A stretch of 64,000 nucleotides of DNA from Qipengyuania marisflavi (GTDB lineage: Bacteria; Pseudomonadota; Alphaproteobacteria; Sphingomonadales; Sphingomonadaceae): the NCBI RefSeq assembly GCF_005884405.1, contig NZ_VCAO01000010.1:1-64000 (forward strand), written 5' to 3'. A program made the position numbers and the translations under genes. Below, piece after piece: positions 25,714 to 37,135 of this stretch (the stretch's first letter is position 1; each line of letters begins with the position of its first letter). A model generated the notes under the pieces. The model was not told the DNA's origin. It searched no databases and saw only the letters and a list, made by a program, of their open reading frames with translations.

Positions 25714-26844
25714 TCAGGCTTTGCGCTTGATGCGGAACTTGCGCCGTCCAAGGATCGCTGCGGCGGCAAAGCCGAACAGCGCCATCATCGGCGGGGCGGG
25801 CACATCGGTGCCGCTGGTGGTGCTGACATCGCCCGAGGTCGAGCTGCTGGACGAGGAGGAGGAGCTGGAGGACGTCGAGGTGCTGCTCGAAGAGCTGGTG
25901 CTCGATGTGATATCGCCCGATGTCGAAGTGCTGGTCGATACGTCGCCCGAGGTTGATGTGCTGCTTGAGACGTCGCCCGAGGTCGAGGTGCTGCTTGAGA
26001 CATCGCCCGAGGACGAGCTGGACACATCGCCCGAGCTTGAGCTGGTCGTCGTGCTCGAAACCGCACCGGTTGAAGTCGATACCGAACCGGTGGACGTGGA
26101 TACCGATCCGGTTGAAGTGGACACTGCGCCAGTGGAGGTCGAAACCGCGCCGGTGCTGCTCGATGTCGAGCTTGAGGTCGATACCGCGCCCGTGCTGGTC
26201 GAGCTGGAAGTGGTCACTTCACCCGTGCTGGTGGTCGAGCTAATCCCGCCGGTCGATGTGCTGGTCGAGCTACCACCGGTCGAGGTTGAGGTCGAACTGC
26301 CTCCGGTCGAGGTCGAGGTGCTGACATCGATGTCGATATCGGGCAATTCGCCGCCAGTGGTGGTGGTCGAATTGACGACCACACGGCCGCCGCCACCGCT
26401 TGAACCGCTGAAGAAGCCGCCGAAGAAGCCGCCGCCGAAACCACCGCCGCCGCCATAACCGCCGCCGTATCCGCCACCGGGAATAGAGCGCACGCCGCCG
26501 CCGCCCGATACGGGCGCAGCTGCTGGAAGCGGGGGAACCGGCACGGGGGCCAGCGCGGCCTGATAGGCCTGCGGGCAGACATTGTTCGGCTGGTAAGCGG
26601 CCTGCGGCGATGTTGCCGGGACGCATTCAACCGGGCGGCGCGGAATGCTGCGCGCCTGGCGGACCGGACGGCGCGGGATTGCCCGCGGCACGGCCTTGAC
26701 CTGCTTCACCTGTTTGATCTGCTTGGTCTTGTAGCTGGGCGAATCGGTGATCGGCTTTTCGGCGACATGCACCGCGCCGCCCGCCAGCAACGCGCCACCT
26801 GCCGCGGTGGCCGACAATTTCGCAAGAGCTGATTTAACCGACAT
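25714..26844 (-). CDS. Ser/Thr-repeat surface protein with PEP-CTERM-like tail
   Basis: A 376-residue protein built as an export and surface-display module. It has an N-terminal signal segment (AGGALLAGGAVHVA), a basic Pro/Arg region with two IPRRPV copies, and a Gly-rich stretch (about 113-155). A low-complexity region of about 170 residues follows, made almost only of Ser, Thr and Gly with recurring STSTGG and SSGDV units (about 175-344). The C-terminus has TDVPAPPMMALFGF, a hydrophobic helix, and a basic end GRRKFRIKRK. This resembles the PEP-CTERM sorting tail, with PAP in place of PEP. Such proteins are processed by exosortase and often glycosylated. No exosortase is in the window, and the assignment rests on architecture. 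ATG 26844 has GGAAAG upstream. Confidence 0.72.
   Translation of the reverse strand: MSVKSALAKLSATAAGGALLAGGAVHVAEKPITDSPSYKTKQIKQVKQVKAVPRAIPRRPVRQARSIPRRPVECVPATSPQAAYQPNNVCPQAYQAALAPVPVPPLPAAAPVSGGGGVRSIPGGGYGGGYGGGGGFGGGFFGGFFSGSSGGGGRVVVNSTTTTGGELPDIDIDVSTSTSTGGSSTSTSTGGSSTSTSTGGISSTTSTGEVTTSSSTSTGAVSTSSSTSSSTGAVSTSTGAVSTSTGSVSTSTGSVSTSTGAVSSTTTSSSSGDVSSSSSGDVSSSTSTSGDVSSSTSTSGDVSTSTSTSGDITSSTSSSSSTSTSSSSSSSSSSSTSGDVSTTSGTDVPAPPMMALFGFAAAAILGRRKFRIKRKA
25813..26322 (-). repeat. Degenerate tandem repeats coding for Ser/Thr/Gly
   Basis: Short units related to TC(G/C)-AC(C/G) codons, with periodic GGCGATGTC or GGCG-CGGT inserts, fill the region that codes for the Ser/Thr stretch of the surface protein. 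The periodicity makes the opposite strand open too, which explains a long antisense frame that should not be annotated. Such repeats can expand or contract by slippage. Confidence 0.7.
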
Positions 26845-27049
26845 CGTAAGAACTTTCCGCTGCTTCCCGCCTGACATAACGCCCGGCTGCGATCCGAATG
26901 AACAGAGCGAATCCCCTGTGCTTCGGGTGCTCGCATGTGTTTACCAATCGCACCTTGCGGCAAGAATGTAAATTTTTACCGGAAAAGCGAGGCTTGCGGC
27001 GATGCTGTCCCGCCTTGGGACCACATTGGCGGCAAACCCTAACGGCGCA

Positions 27050-28096
<1,047 letters not shown>

Positions 28097-28110
28097 TCTC
28101 CACCCCTGCC

Positions 28111-28133
28111 GTCATGCTGAACTTGTTTCAGCA
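28111..28133 (+). repeat. Stem-loop repeat, copy 1 (upstream of GIY-YIG gene)
   Basis: TGCTGAA-CTTGT-TTCAGCA forms a seven-bp stem with a five-base loop (28115-28133), preceded by GTCA. It is nearly identical to the reverse complement of a second copy at 28488-28511. The two copies differ at a paired position (G-C here, C-G there), a compensatory change. Confidence 0.75.
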
Positions 28134-28158
28134 ACCATTGCCCGGCTACGGGCGGAGC

Positions 28159-28494
28159 ATGCGGCAAGAGCGCCAACCCTGCGTCTATATTCTGGCGAGC
28201 GGACATTACGGCACGCTCTACATCTGCGTCACCAGCGACTTGCTGGCCCGCATGGTCCAGCACCGTGAAGGCATCACGGGCGGTTTCACCAGCCGCTACG
28301 CAGTCCATCGTCTCGTCCATTTCGAGATGTTCGGCGAAATGGAGCCTGCGATCCTGCGCGAAAAGCAGCTCAAGAACTGGCGACGGCAATGGAAAATCAA
28401 TTTGATCAACGCCGAAAATCCCGAATGGCGTGATCTTGCTGTTGGTTTGGGACTTGACCCGATGCCTCCGCGCACTGCGCCCAATGGATCCTGA
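28159..28494 (+). CDS. Small GIY-YIG-family nuclease-like protein
   Basis: A 111-residue stand-alone GIY-YIG domain. Visible elements are VYILAS (the GIY strand), TLYICVTSDL (the YIG strand, with Cys in place of the usual Gly), the conserved arginine in LLARMVQHR, and the catalytic glutamate in ILREKQLKNW. NPEWRDL near the end is typical of this small family, whose role is not established. The start is ATG 28159 with GGCGGAG just upstream. Its stop codon lies inside the downstream stem-loop copy. The gene is opposite in direction to its ruvB and dsrE neighbours, which suggests insertion into the ruv region. Confidence 0.8.
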   Translation: MRQERQPCVYILASGHYGTLYICVTSDLLARMVQHREGITGGFTSRYAVHRLVHFEMFGEMEPAILREKQLKNWRRQWKINLINAENPEWRDLAVGLGLDPMPPRTAPNGS

Positions 28495-28511
28495 AACAAG
28501 TTCAGGATGAC
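28488..28511 (-). repeat. Stem-loop repeat, copy 2 (overlapping the GIY-YIG stop)
   Basis: ATCCTGAA-ACAAG-TTCAGGAT is a perfect eight-bp stem (28488-28508) followed by GACG. Read on the minus strand it begins CGTCATCCTGAACTTG, matching copy 1 in inverted orientation. The TGA at 28492-28494 inside it ends the nuclease gene. Confidence 0.75.
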
Positions 28512-28535
28512 GGGTGGAAAAGGTGGTTGCCCCGC

Positions 28536-29081
28536 TCAAAACGGGTTCACCGTATAGCCGCGCTGCTGGAGCAGGGCGAAGGCGGTCATGGCGGAGAGTG
28601 CGGTTTCGGTGCCGGCGATCAGTTCGGCTTCGCTGACGCCCTGCGCGGCGGAGCTTTGGCCGCAGACGATGAAGCGCACCCCGTGGTCGAGCATCTGGCG
28701 GATCATGGCGGCGCTGGGATTGTCGCCTTCCTTGCCATGCGCCGCCCAGCCTTCCGGCCCGAGCAGGTCGAGCACGGCCTTGCCATGCACCACCACCTCG
28801 ATGCGCAGGTTTTCCTCAGGCACGCCGTGGGCAACATGCATATTGATGAACCGCGCGGCGCTTTCGATGGCGCGGTTGCGCTTGCCGTCTTCCGCCCCCT
28901 CGGCAACGTCGAAGGCGACTGAGAATTCAGTATCGGCGGGCACTTCGCCAATCCCCTCCACCGGGGCGTGCGGGCCGAAATCGGTGAACACCGGCCCGGT
29001 CCTGAACACACTCATATCCTGCGCCGAGGCGGGGGGAGCAAGGATCAGTGCCGCCGAGGCCATTGCTGCATAAATTTTCAT
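28536..29081 (-). CDS. Periplasmic DsrE-family protein
   Basis: A 181-residue exported protein (signal peptide ending PPASAQ near residue 20) with a DsrE/DsrF-like sulfur-relay fold. The segment VRFIVCGQSSAAQGVSEAEL carries a single cysteine at the position that is functional in DsrE proteins. Its partner and substrate are unknown. ATG 29081 is chosen because GGGGTG stands seven bases upstream; it follows the ruvA stop by five bases, so the two are probably co-transcribed. The functional tie to ruvA is not obvious. Confidence 0.78.
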   Translation of the reverse strand: MKIYAAMASAALILAPPASAQDMSVFRTGPVFTDFGPHAPVEGIGEVPADTEFSVAFDVAEGAEDGKRNRAIESAARFINMHVAHGVPEENLRIEVVVHGKAVLDLLGPEGWAAHGKEGDNPSAAMIRQMLDHGVRFIVCGQSSAAQGVSEAELIAGTETALSAMTAFALLQQRGYTVNPF

Positions 29082-29086
29082 GTTTT

Positions 29087-29689
29087 TCACCCCGAAGCCC
29101 TTTTCAATGCCACCCGGATCAATTCGCCCTCGCCCGCACCTTCGCCCAGCTCGCCTTGTGCCAGTGCCACGGCGCGGGCGGCGACGGCGGGTTTGAAGCC
29201 GAGGTTCTCCAGCGCGCTGACCGCATCGGCGCTTGCCCCGCCAGCCGGGATCGCCGCCATTGCCGCGCCGCCCGGACCGGCTGGCAGTGCGCCTGCCTTG
29301 TCTTTCAGCTCGTTGACGATCCGCCCGGCCAGTTTCGGCCCCACCCCGTTGGCGCGCGCCACCATGGCGGCGTCACCCTGAGCGCAGGCCTGCTGCACCT
29401 CGCCAGTGGTCAGCGCCGACAGGATCGCCAGCGCCACCTTGCTGCCCACGCCCTGCACCTGTGTCAGCAGCCGGAACCAGTCCCGCTCCGCCGCGTCGGC
29501 AAAGCCGAGCAGCCGCATATCGTTTTCGCTCACCTGAAGGTCGGTATAGACCGTGCACCCCTCCCCCGGCTCGCCCAGCGATGCCAGCGTGCGCGAGGAG
29601 CAGTGGACCAGATAGCCCACGCCGCCCACGTCGATCACCGCCCAGTCCGCGCCGGTATCGTCGAGCAATCCCTTGAGCTTGGCAATCAT
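29087..29689 (-). CDS. ruvA: Holliday junction DNA-binding protein RuvA
   Basis: RuvA binds four-way junctions and loads RuvB. The 200-residue protein has the N-terminal OB fold ([11 protein letters not shown]...[13 protein letters not shown]), helix-hairpin-helix motifs ([17 protein letters not shown] and [17 protein letters not shown]), and a C-terminal domain III that binds RuvB. ATG 29689 is the family-conserved start; the longer open frame upstream is not coding-like. No ruvC lies immediately upstream or downstream, so it must be elsewhere if present. Confidence 0.97.
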   Translation of the reverse strand: MIAKLKGLLDDTGADWAVIDVGGVGYLVHCSSRTLASLGEPGEGCTVYTDLQVSENDMRLLGFADAAERDWFRLLTQVQGVGSKVALAILSALTTGEVQQACAQGDAAMVARANGVGPKLAGRIVNELKDKAGALPAGPGGAAMAAIPAGGASADAVSALENLGFKPAVAARAVALAQGELGEGAGEGELIRVALKRASG

Positions 29690-29967
29690 GTGTCGCGTCC
29701 TGCAATCATGCTTTGTTCCTGAACCATCAGCGCCCCTTTGGCCAGACCCATCCTGCGGCGTTCCGCAGGCCGATGTAATGCCGAGACATGGACCGGGTGT
29801 TACACAGTCCTGGAGGATAAAAATTCGGCTGTTGCGGCGGCGGCGCAAATGGCTCGGGAAGGATGCTCGGCAAGGTCATCCGCACACTGTGTCAGCTCGC
29901 AGGAGTGTAGGAAATCTTTGCCCTGTGCCGCTCGACAAGTTGCGGCGCAGGCTTACAATCGCCGCGC

Positions 29968-31050
29968 ATGAGCTGGAACACATTCGGACGCGTTTTGCGC
30001 TTCACCACATGGGGCGAAAGCCACGGACCCGCGCTGGGCGCGGTGGTCGACGGGTGCCCGCCGGGGCTGCTGCTGGACGAGGGGGCGATCCAGCCATTCC
30101 TCGACGCGCGCAAACCGGGGCAAAGCAAATTCACTACGCAGCGCAAGGAGGCGGATCTTGTCCGTATCCTGTCGGGCGTGTTCGAAGGTCCAGATGGACA
30201 ACAGCAGACCACTGGCACGCCGATCAGCCTGATGATCGAGAACACCGATCAGCGGTCAAAGGATTATTCCGAGATCGCCAAAACCTATCGCCCCGGTCAC
30301 GCCGATTATTCCTATGACGCGAAATACGGTTTTCGCGATTATCGCGGCGGTGGGCGGTCATCGGCGCGCGAGACGGCGGCGCGGGTGGCGGCGGGCGCGG
30401 TGGCGCGGCTGGTGCTGCCCGAAGTGCAGATCATCGCCTATGTCGCGGAGATCGGCGGCGATGCGGCGGACGCGGCAAATTTCGACGCGGCAGAGATTGC
30501 GGGCAACCCCTTTTGGTGCCCCGACGCGGCAGCGGCCAAGCGGTGGGCGGCGCTGGTGGATGATGCGCGCAAGGCCGGTTCCTCGCTCGGCGCAGTGGTG
30601 GAATGCGTGGCCACCGGCGTTCCGGCAGGCTGGGGCGCGCCGGTCTATGCCAAGCTGGACGCCGATCTGGCGGCGGCCATGATGGGCATCAATGCGGTCA
30701 AAGGCGTGGAGATCGGCGACGGCTTTGGCGCGGCGCGGCTGACCGGCGAGCAGAACGCCGACCCGATGCGGCCCGGCGAGGATGTGCCAGAGTTTGCCGC
30801 CAATCATGCAGGCGGGATTGCTGGCGGCATCTCAACCGGCCAGCCGGTGGTGGTGCGCGTGGCGTTCAAGCCGACAAGTTCGATCCTGACCCCGGTCGAA
30901 ACCGTAGACCGCGACGGCAACGCCGCCGAAGTGCGCACCAAAGGCCGCCACGACCCCTGCGTCGGCATTCGCGGCACACCCGTGGTGGAGGCGATGATGG
31001 CGCTGGTGCTGGCGGATCATAAGCTGCTGCACCGGGCACAGTGTGGGTAG
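29968..31050 (+). CDS. aroC: Chorismate synthase
   Basis: Converts EPSP to chorismate, the last common step of aromatic biosynthesis, using reduced FMN. Family signatures are present: [18 protein letters not shown] near residue 15, the RPGHADYSY...[24 protein letters not shown] block, and [14 protein letters not shown] near the end. The 360 residues match the usual bacterial length. It stands alone, with about 280 bp of non-coding sequence before it in which I see no gene. Confidence 0.98.
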   Translation: MSWNTFGRVLRFTTWGESHGPALGAVVDGCPPGLLLDEGAIQPFLDARKPGQSKFTTQRKEADLVRILSGVFEGPDGQQQTTGTPISLMIENTDQRSKDYSEIAKTYRPGHADYSYDAKYGFRDYRGGGRSSARETAARVAAGAVARLVLPEVQIIAYVAEIGGDAADAANFDAAEIAGNPFWCPDAAAAKRWAALVDDARKAGSSLGAVVECVATGVPAGWGAPVYAKLDADLAAAMMGINAVKGVEIGDGFGAARLTGEQNADPMRPGEDVPEFAANHAGGIAGGISTGQPVVVRVAFKPTSSILTPVETVDRDGNAAEVRTKGRHDPCVGIRGTPVVEAMMALVLADHKLLHRAQCG

Positions 31051-31081
31051 CTGGGGGCAGCTAACGATCCAGTGGCGGACG

Positions 31082-31456
31082 CTAGCTAAGAATGTATGCA
31101 GCAACGCCTAAAAGGGCGATCAGTGCAAAGCCGATAACCCATAGCCAAGACAATGCGTCGTGAATGCGGCGCCAAGAATGCCCCTCCAAAATCAAAAGGC
31201 TTTCCGGCTTTAGCGCCTTGGGATCGACACCAGTTTCCTGACATAGGGCGATGGCGAAACGATCCCAAAGGCCGATTTCAGCCAACTCGCTGTCAGATAG
31301 CGTCTTTTTGAGTGACGCGAACAAGTCGCCAGCGGTTATCCAATTGCGTACGTAATCGTAGTCAAATTTAATGTTGAATGCGTTTTCGACATCATAGATT
31401 GCCGAAATTTCATCCCCATCTCCAGCTAGCCCCACGGAAATTGCCACTTCGTCCAT
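31082..31456 (-). CDS. Hypothetical protein with C-terminal membrane helix
   Basis: A 124-residue protein. The N-terminal half (VENAFNIKFDYDYVRNWITAGDLFASL) resembles an acyl-carrier-like helical fold of the kind seen in small sphingomonad proteins, but lacks the DSL serine that carries phosphopantetheine. A single membrane helix (WLWVIGFALIALLGVAAYIL) ends the protein. The function is unknown. It is divergent from ahpC and shares a 253-bp upstream region with it. Confidence 0.6.
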   Translation of the reverse strand: MDEVAISVGLAGDGDEISAIYDVENAFNIKFDYDYVRNWITAGDLFASLKKTLSDSELAEIGLWDRFAIALCQETGVDPKALKPESLLILEGHSWRRIHDALSWLWVIGFALIALLGVAAYILS

Positions 31457-31631
31457 GGGGCCAATCTAGCGGAATTATCGGAAACACCAAAGGTCCGTTG
31501 CCCACCCCAATTTCTGCCGCTCTCTTGCTGACAAGCTTTGCGGCGTCCGGCGCGAAGCGTAGCAATATCTCCGCGCACTCCCACTTTCCAAAAGTTCCCC
31601 GCCACTGATTGATAATTTCGATGTTCGCAAT

Positions 31632-31653
31632 CGCACAAAATCGCTTTTGTGCG
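31632..31653. promoter_or_regulatory. Perfect 9-bp palindrome upstream of ahpC
   Basis: CGCACAAAA-TCGC-TTTTGTGCG is an exact inverted repeat centred about 67 bp before the ahpC start. It lies in a divergent promoter region, where no transcript should end, so an operator is more likely than a terminator. It does not match the spaced ATAG/CTAT pattern of OxyR that I know. The regulator is unknown. Confidence 0.55.
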
Positions 31654-31709
31654 GCGCAACATACCCTATCTGACGCCCATCAGTTTCATCCCAACAACGG
31701 AGCAAACCC

Positions 31710-32276
31710 ATGGGTATCATCGGCAGTCAGATCAAACCGTTCAACGCCACCGCCTTCCAGGCCGGCAAGGACTTTTTCCTCGTCACCGACGAGGATGTGC
31801 GCGGCAAGTGGGCGGTGTTCTTTTTCTACCCCGCAGACTTCACCTTCGTCTGCCCGACCGAGCTGGAAGATCTGGGCGAGCATTACGACATGCTCCAGAA
31901 GCTGGACGTGGAAGTGTACGGCGTTTCGACCGACACCCATTTCAGCCACAAGGCATGGCACGACACCAGCGACAAGATCGGCAAGCTCAAGTTCGCCTTC
32001 CTGGGTGATCAGAACCACACGCTCGCCACCAATTTCGACGTGCTGCGTGACGGGGCCGGCCTGGCCGACCGCGCGACTTTCGTGGTCGATCCCGATGGTG
32101 TGATCCAACTGGTCGAACAGACCTGCGAAGGTGTGGGCCGCAATGCCAATGAACTGGTGCGCAAGATCCGCGCCGCCCAATATGTCCGCGCCAATCCCGG
32201 TCAGGTCTGCCCGGCGGCATGGGAAGAAGGCGAAGCCACGCTGGCCCCATCGCTCGACCTCGTAGGCAAAATCTAA
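31710..32276 (+). CDS. ahpC: Alkyl hydroperoxide reductase subunit AhpC (2-Cys peroxiredoxin)
   Basis: Reduces hydrogen peroxide, organic peroxides and peroxynitrite in the cytoplasm. The 188 residues include the peroxidatic cysteine at 48 in [10 protein letters not shown] and the resolving cysteine at 167 in [10 protein letters not shown]. The [13 protein letters not shown] segment is typical of the AhpC/Prx1 group. It is regenerated by AhpF, encoded next. A C-rich hairpin separates the two genes and may lower ahpF expression relative to ahpC. Confidence 0.98.
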   Translation: MGIIGSQIKPFNATAFQAGKDFFLVTDEDVRGKWAVFFFYPADFTFVCPTELEDLGEHYDMLQKLDVEVYGVSTDTHFSHKAWHDTSDKIGKLKFAFLGDQNHTLATNFDVLRDGAGLADRATFVVDPDGVIQLVEQTCEGVGRNANELVRKIRAAQYVRANPGQVCPAAWEEGEATLAPSLDLVGKI

Positions 32277-32339
32277 ACTGTGATCCGGGGCGTTACGGCG
32301 TCCCGGTAATAGAGCCCGGGCACTGCCCCGGGTCGCTGG

Positions 32340-32375
32340 AAGGCCCGGGGCATCCCCCCCCCCGCTCCGGGCCTT
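32340..32375 (+). terminator. Hairpin with a C10 loop between ahpC and ahpF
   Basis: AAGGCCCGG pairs with CCGGGCCTT around a loop that contains ten consecutive C residues (32354-32363), followed by TTGACTCTT. A second small hairpin (CCCGGG...CCCGGG) precedes it near 32315-32332. The arrangement could act as a partial terminator. Confidence 0.6.
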
Positions 32376-32410
32376 TTGACTCTTCCCCACTCCCGAAACC
32401 GGAGCCCGCC

Positions 32411-34000
32411 ATGCTCGACGCAGCGATGACCGCCCAGCTGAAAACCTATCTGGAAAATCTGCGCGAGCCGATCGAGCTTGTCGCCGCACTGGATGATAGC
32501 GCGAAGTCGGGCCATACCCGCGAGCTGCTGGTGGAAATCGCCGCGCTGCATGACATGGTCAGCACGCGCTTTGACGGGGAGGATAGCCGCCGCCCCAGCT
32601 TCATCATCCGCCGCGCCAGCGATGCGGAAAAATGGGTGCGGTTTGCAGGCTTGCCGATGGGGCATGAGTTTACCTCGCTGGTGCTGGCGCTGCTATGGGC
32701 CGGTGGCCACCCGCCCAAGGTCGACGCCGATCTGATGGAGCAGGTTAGCGGGCTTGAGGGGGATTTCGAGTTCGAGATGTATTTTTCGCTGAGCTGCCAC
32801 AATTGCCCCGATGTGGTGCAGGCGCTGGTGCTGATGGCGCTGGAGAATCCGCGCATCTCTGCCACGCTGATCGAAGGCGGCACTTTTCCCGGCGAGGTCG
32901 AAACGCGCGGTATTATGGCTGTGCCCGCGACCTTCCTGAACGGCGAGAGCTTCTACAACGGCAAGATGGAGCTGGCCGAGATTCTCGCGCGCCTGGACAA
33001 AGGAGCCGATGCCAAGGCAGCCAAAAAGCTCGCCGCGAAGGATGCGTTCGAAGTGCTGGTGATCGGCGGCGGCCCGGCGGGCGCAGCGGCCGCGATCTAT
33101 ACCGCGCGGAAGGGCTTCACCACCGGCATCGCAGCCGAACGCTTTGGCGGGCAGCTGCATGACACGCTGGGGATCGAGAACCTGCCCGGCACCGCCTATA
33201 CCGAAGGCCCCAAGCTGGCCGGCGAGCTGGCGGGACATGTCGGGCAATATGACATTGATGTGATGAATCTGGCCAAGGCGGTCAGGCTGGTCCCCGCCGC
33301 GCAGGATGGCGGTTTGCACACGGTCGAGCTGGGCAATGGTGCTTCGCTCAAGGCGCGCAGTCTGATTTTGGCCACCGGGGCGCGCTGGCGCAATCTGGGT
33401 GTGCCGGGCGAAGCGGAATATCGCAACAAGGGCGTGGCCTATTGCCCGCATTGCGATGGGCCGCTGTTCAAGGGCAAACGCATCGCCGTGATCGGCGGCG
33501 GCAATTCGGGGGTGGAGGCAGCCATCGATCTCGCCAAGATTGTCGGCCATGTCACGCTGATCGAATATGACGACCATCTGCGTGCCGACGCGGTGTTGCA
33601 GGCCAAGCTGCAAAGCATGGGCAATGTCGAGATTATCACCTCGGGCCAGACCACGCAGATCAGCGGCGATGGCGACCGGGTTGACGGATTGGTGGTCAAG
33701 GACCGCGCCAGCGGCGAAGAACGGCGCATCGCGCTGGAGGGCGTGTTTATCCAGATCGGGCTGGTGCCCAACACCGAATGGCTGGCCGATAGCGGGCTGG
33801 AACTGTCGCCCCATGGCGAGATTGTCACCGACAGCGAAGGCCGCACCAATCTGCCCGGCATTCTGGGCGCTGGCGACGTGACGACTGTGCCGTACAAACA
33901 GATTGTGGTGGCGATGGGTGATGGCTCGAAGGCGGGGCTGTCCGCCTTCGATTATCTGATCCGCAACGAGGCGACTGGCGACATCGCGCAGGCCGCCTGA
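32411..34000 (+). CDS. ahpF: Alkyl hydroperoxide reductase subunit AhpF
   Basis: NADH-dependent flavoprotein disulfide reductase that recycles AhpC. The N-terminal double-thioredoxin domain has CHNC at 129-132. The thioredoxin-reductase-like part has the FAD motif [18 protein letters not shown] (from about 219), [19 protein letters not shown] at 345-348 and a second nucleotide motif [13 protein letters not shown]. The cysteine positions are the same as in enterobacterial AhpF. The start at ATG 32411 gives 529 residues, close to the family length; the frame stays open further upstream only by chance. Confidence 0.98.
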   Translation: MLDAAMTAQLKTYLENLREPIELVAALDDSAKSGHTRELLVEIAALHDMVSTRFDGEDSRRPSFIIRRASDAEKWVRFAGLPMGHEFTSLVLALLWAGGHPPKVDADLMEQVSGLEGDFEFEMYFSLSCHNCPDVVQALVLMALENPRISATLIEGGTFPGEVETRGIMAVPATFLNGESFYNGKMELAEILARLDKGADAKAAKKLAAKDAFEVLVIGGGPAGAAAAIYTARKGFTTGIAAERFGGQLHDTLGIENLPGTAYTEGPKLAGELAGHVGQYDIDVMNLAKAVRLVPAAQDGGLHTVELGNGASLKARSLILATGARWRNLGVPGEAEYRNKGVAYCPHCDGPLFKGKRIAVIGGGNSGVEAAIDLAKIVGHVTLIEYDDHLRADAVLQAKLQSMGNVEIITSGQTTQISGDGDRVDGLVVKDRASGEERRIALEGVFIQIGLVPNTEWLADSGLELSPHGEIVTDSEGRTNLPGILGAGDVTTVPYKQIVVAMGDGSKAGLSAFDYLIRNEATGDIAQAA

Positions 34001-34030
34001 CGCCGCGGCGCATAATCGGCACGCTCTATC

Positions 34031-34080
34031 AATTCATCCCAATCAATCGATTGGACGAATTACTGGAGAGCGCGCATTAT
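34031..34080 (+). promoter_or_regulatory. Promoter with overlapping dyad operator upstream of katG
   Basis: CCAATC-AATC-GATTGG (34039-34054) is an exact dyad, flanked almost symmetrically by AATTC and GAATT. A sigma-70-like promoter overlaps it: TTGGAC at 34051-34056 and CATTAT at 34075-34080, with an 18-bp spacer. The katG start is at 34127, preceded by GAGAGGAGAA. A LysR-type peroxide regulator such as OxyR is a plausible binder, by inference only. Confidence 0.5.
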
Positions 34081-34090
34081 CCTCTCGTAA

Positions 34091-36316
<2,226 letters not shown>

Positions 36317-36336
36317 GCACTGGCCGAATGAACCAA

Positions 36337-36365
36337 GGGCCGCGGGCGATCCCCGCGGCCCTTTT
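36337..36365 (+). terminator. Rho-independent terminator after katG
   Basis: GGGCCGCGGG pairs exactly with CCCGCGGCCC around a short loop and is followed by TTTTT, 20 bp after the katG stop. Confidence 0.9.
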
Positions 36366-36406
36366 TCGTATAGGCGCACGGCGCGCTGTGCCCTATTGCG
36401 CGCGCC

Positions 36407-37048
36407 ATGATCACCGGCACCCCGACCCTTGCCCGCGCCGCCGCCGCGCTGGTTTCCGCCATCGCGCTGGGCGCATTGACCCTCCAGATCGGGCTGAGCG
36501 CCCGCGCCGATGGGTCTGTGCTGATGGCGATGGGCAATTTGTCGCTATATTTCACCGTCTGGACCAATCTGGCGGTCGGCATCACGATGGCGCTGGTGGC
36601 AATGGGACGCCGCGTTGTCGCCACAGTGCTGTTCGCGTTGGCCACTGCGATTGCGGTGGTCGCTCTCGTCTATCACGCTCTGCTGGCGGTCTATAATCCG
36701 CAGACTGGCTGGGGACTGGTAGCCGATCAGGGCCTGCACAGCGCCGCGCCGCTGGCGATGGTTGGCTGGTGGCTGGCCTTTGCCCCGCCAGTATCGGCGG
36801 GCTGGCGCGCGTTGCCGCTGGTGACCATCGCCCCGATTGCCTATTCCGCTTTCGCATTGGCCGCCGCGCAGGTGAGCGGGTTCTATCCCTATTTCTTCCT
36901 CGACGCCGCCACCTTTGGCTGGGCGCAGGTACTGCTCAATCTGGTCGGTCTGGGGGTCGGCTTCATGGCGATTGGCGCAGTGCTGATGGTGGTGCGCAGG
37001 CTGTTGAAATTGCGCAGCCGAGGCACCGGCACGGCAGTTGCGGACTGA
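36407..37048 (+). CDS. Pr6Pr-like integral membrane protein
   Basis: A 213-residue protein with six predicted membrane helices. Conserved features are FTVWTNLAVG near residue 45, VYHALLA near 86, an LHSAAPLAMVGWWLAF segment, and YPYFFLDAATFGW near 165. These fit the Pr6Pr membrane family, whose function is unknown. It sits between katG and the catalase gene but behind a strong terminator, so a link to peroxide stress is only positional. Confidence 0.65.
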   Translation: MITGTPTLARAAAALVSAIALGALTLQIGLSARADGSVLMAMGNLSLYFTVWTNLAVGITMALVAMGRRVVATVLFALATAIAVVALVYHALLAVYNPQTGWGLVADQGLHSAAPLAMVGWWLAFAPPVSAGWRALPLVTIAPIAYSAFALAAAQVSGFYPYFFLDAATFGWAQVLLNLVGLGVGFMAIGAVLMVVRRLLKLRSRGTGTAVAD

Positions 37049-37135
37049 CCGCCGGAAACCTCCCCAACAAAGGAACCGGCAATCGCTTTGAGGCGTTGAT
37101 AGGGCAAGCTCCCTCAACCATCAGGATTATTCGCT

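Noticed and set aside
25706-26458. Plus-strand open frame of 250 codons rich in Glu, Val and Asp
   Set aside because: It is exactly antisense to the Ser/Thr repeat of the surface-protein gene; the periodic codons keep the opposite strand free of stops. It has no ribosome-binding site or recognisable domain.
29690-29967. A missed ruvC or other gene between ruvA and aroC
   Set aside because: The open frames there are short and show no RuvC motifs; 278 bp is too little for ruvC.
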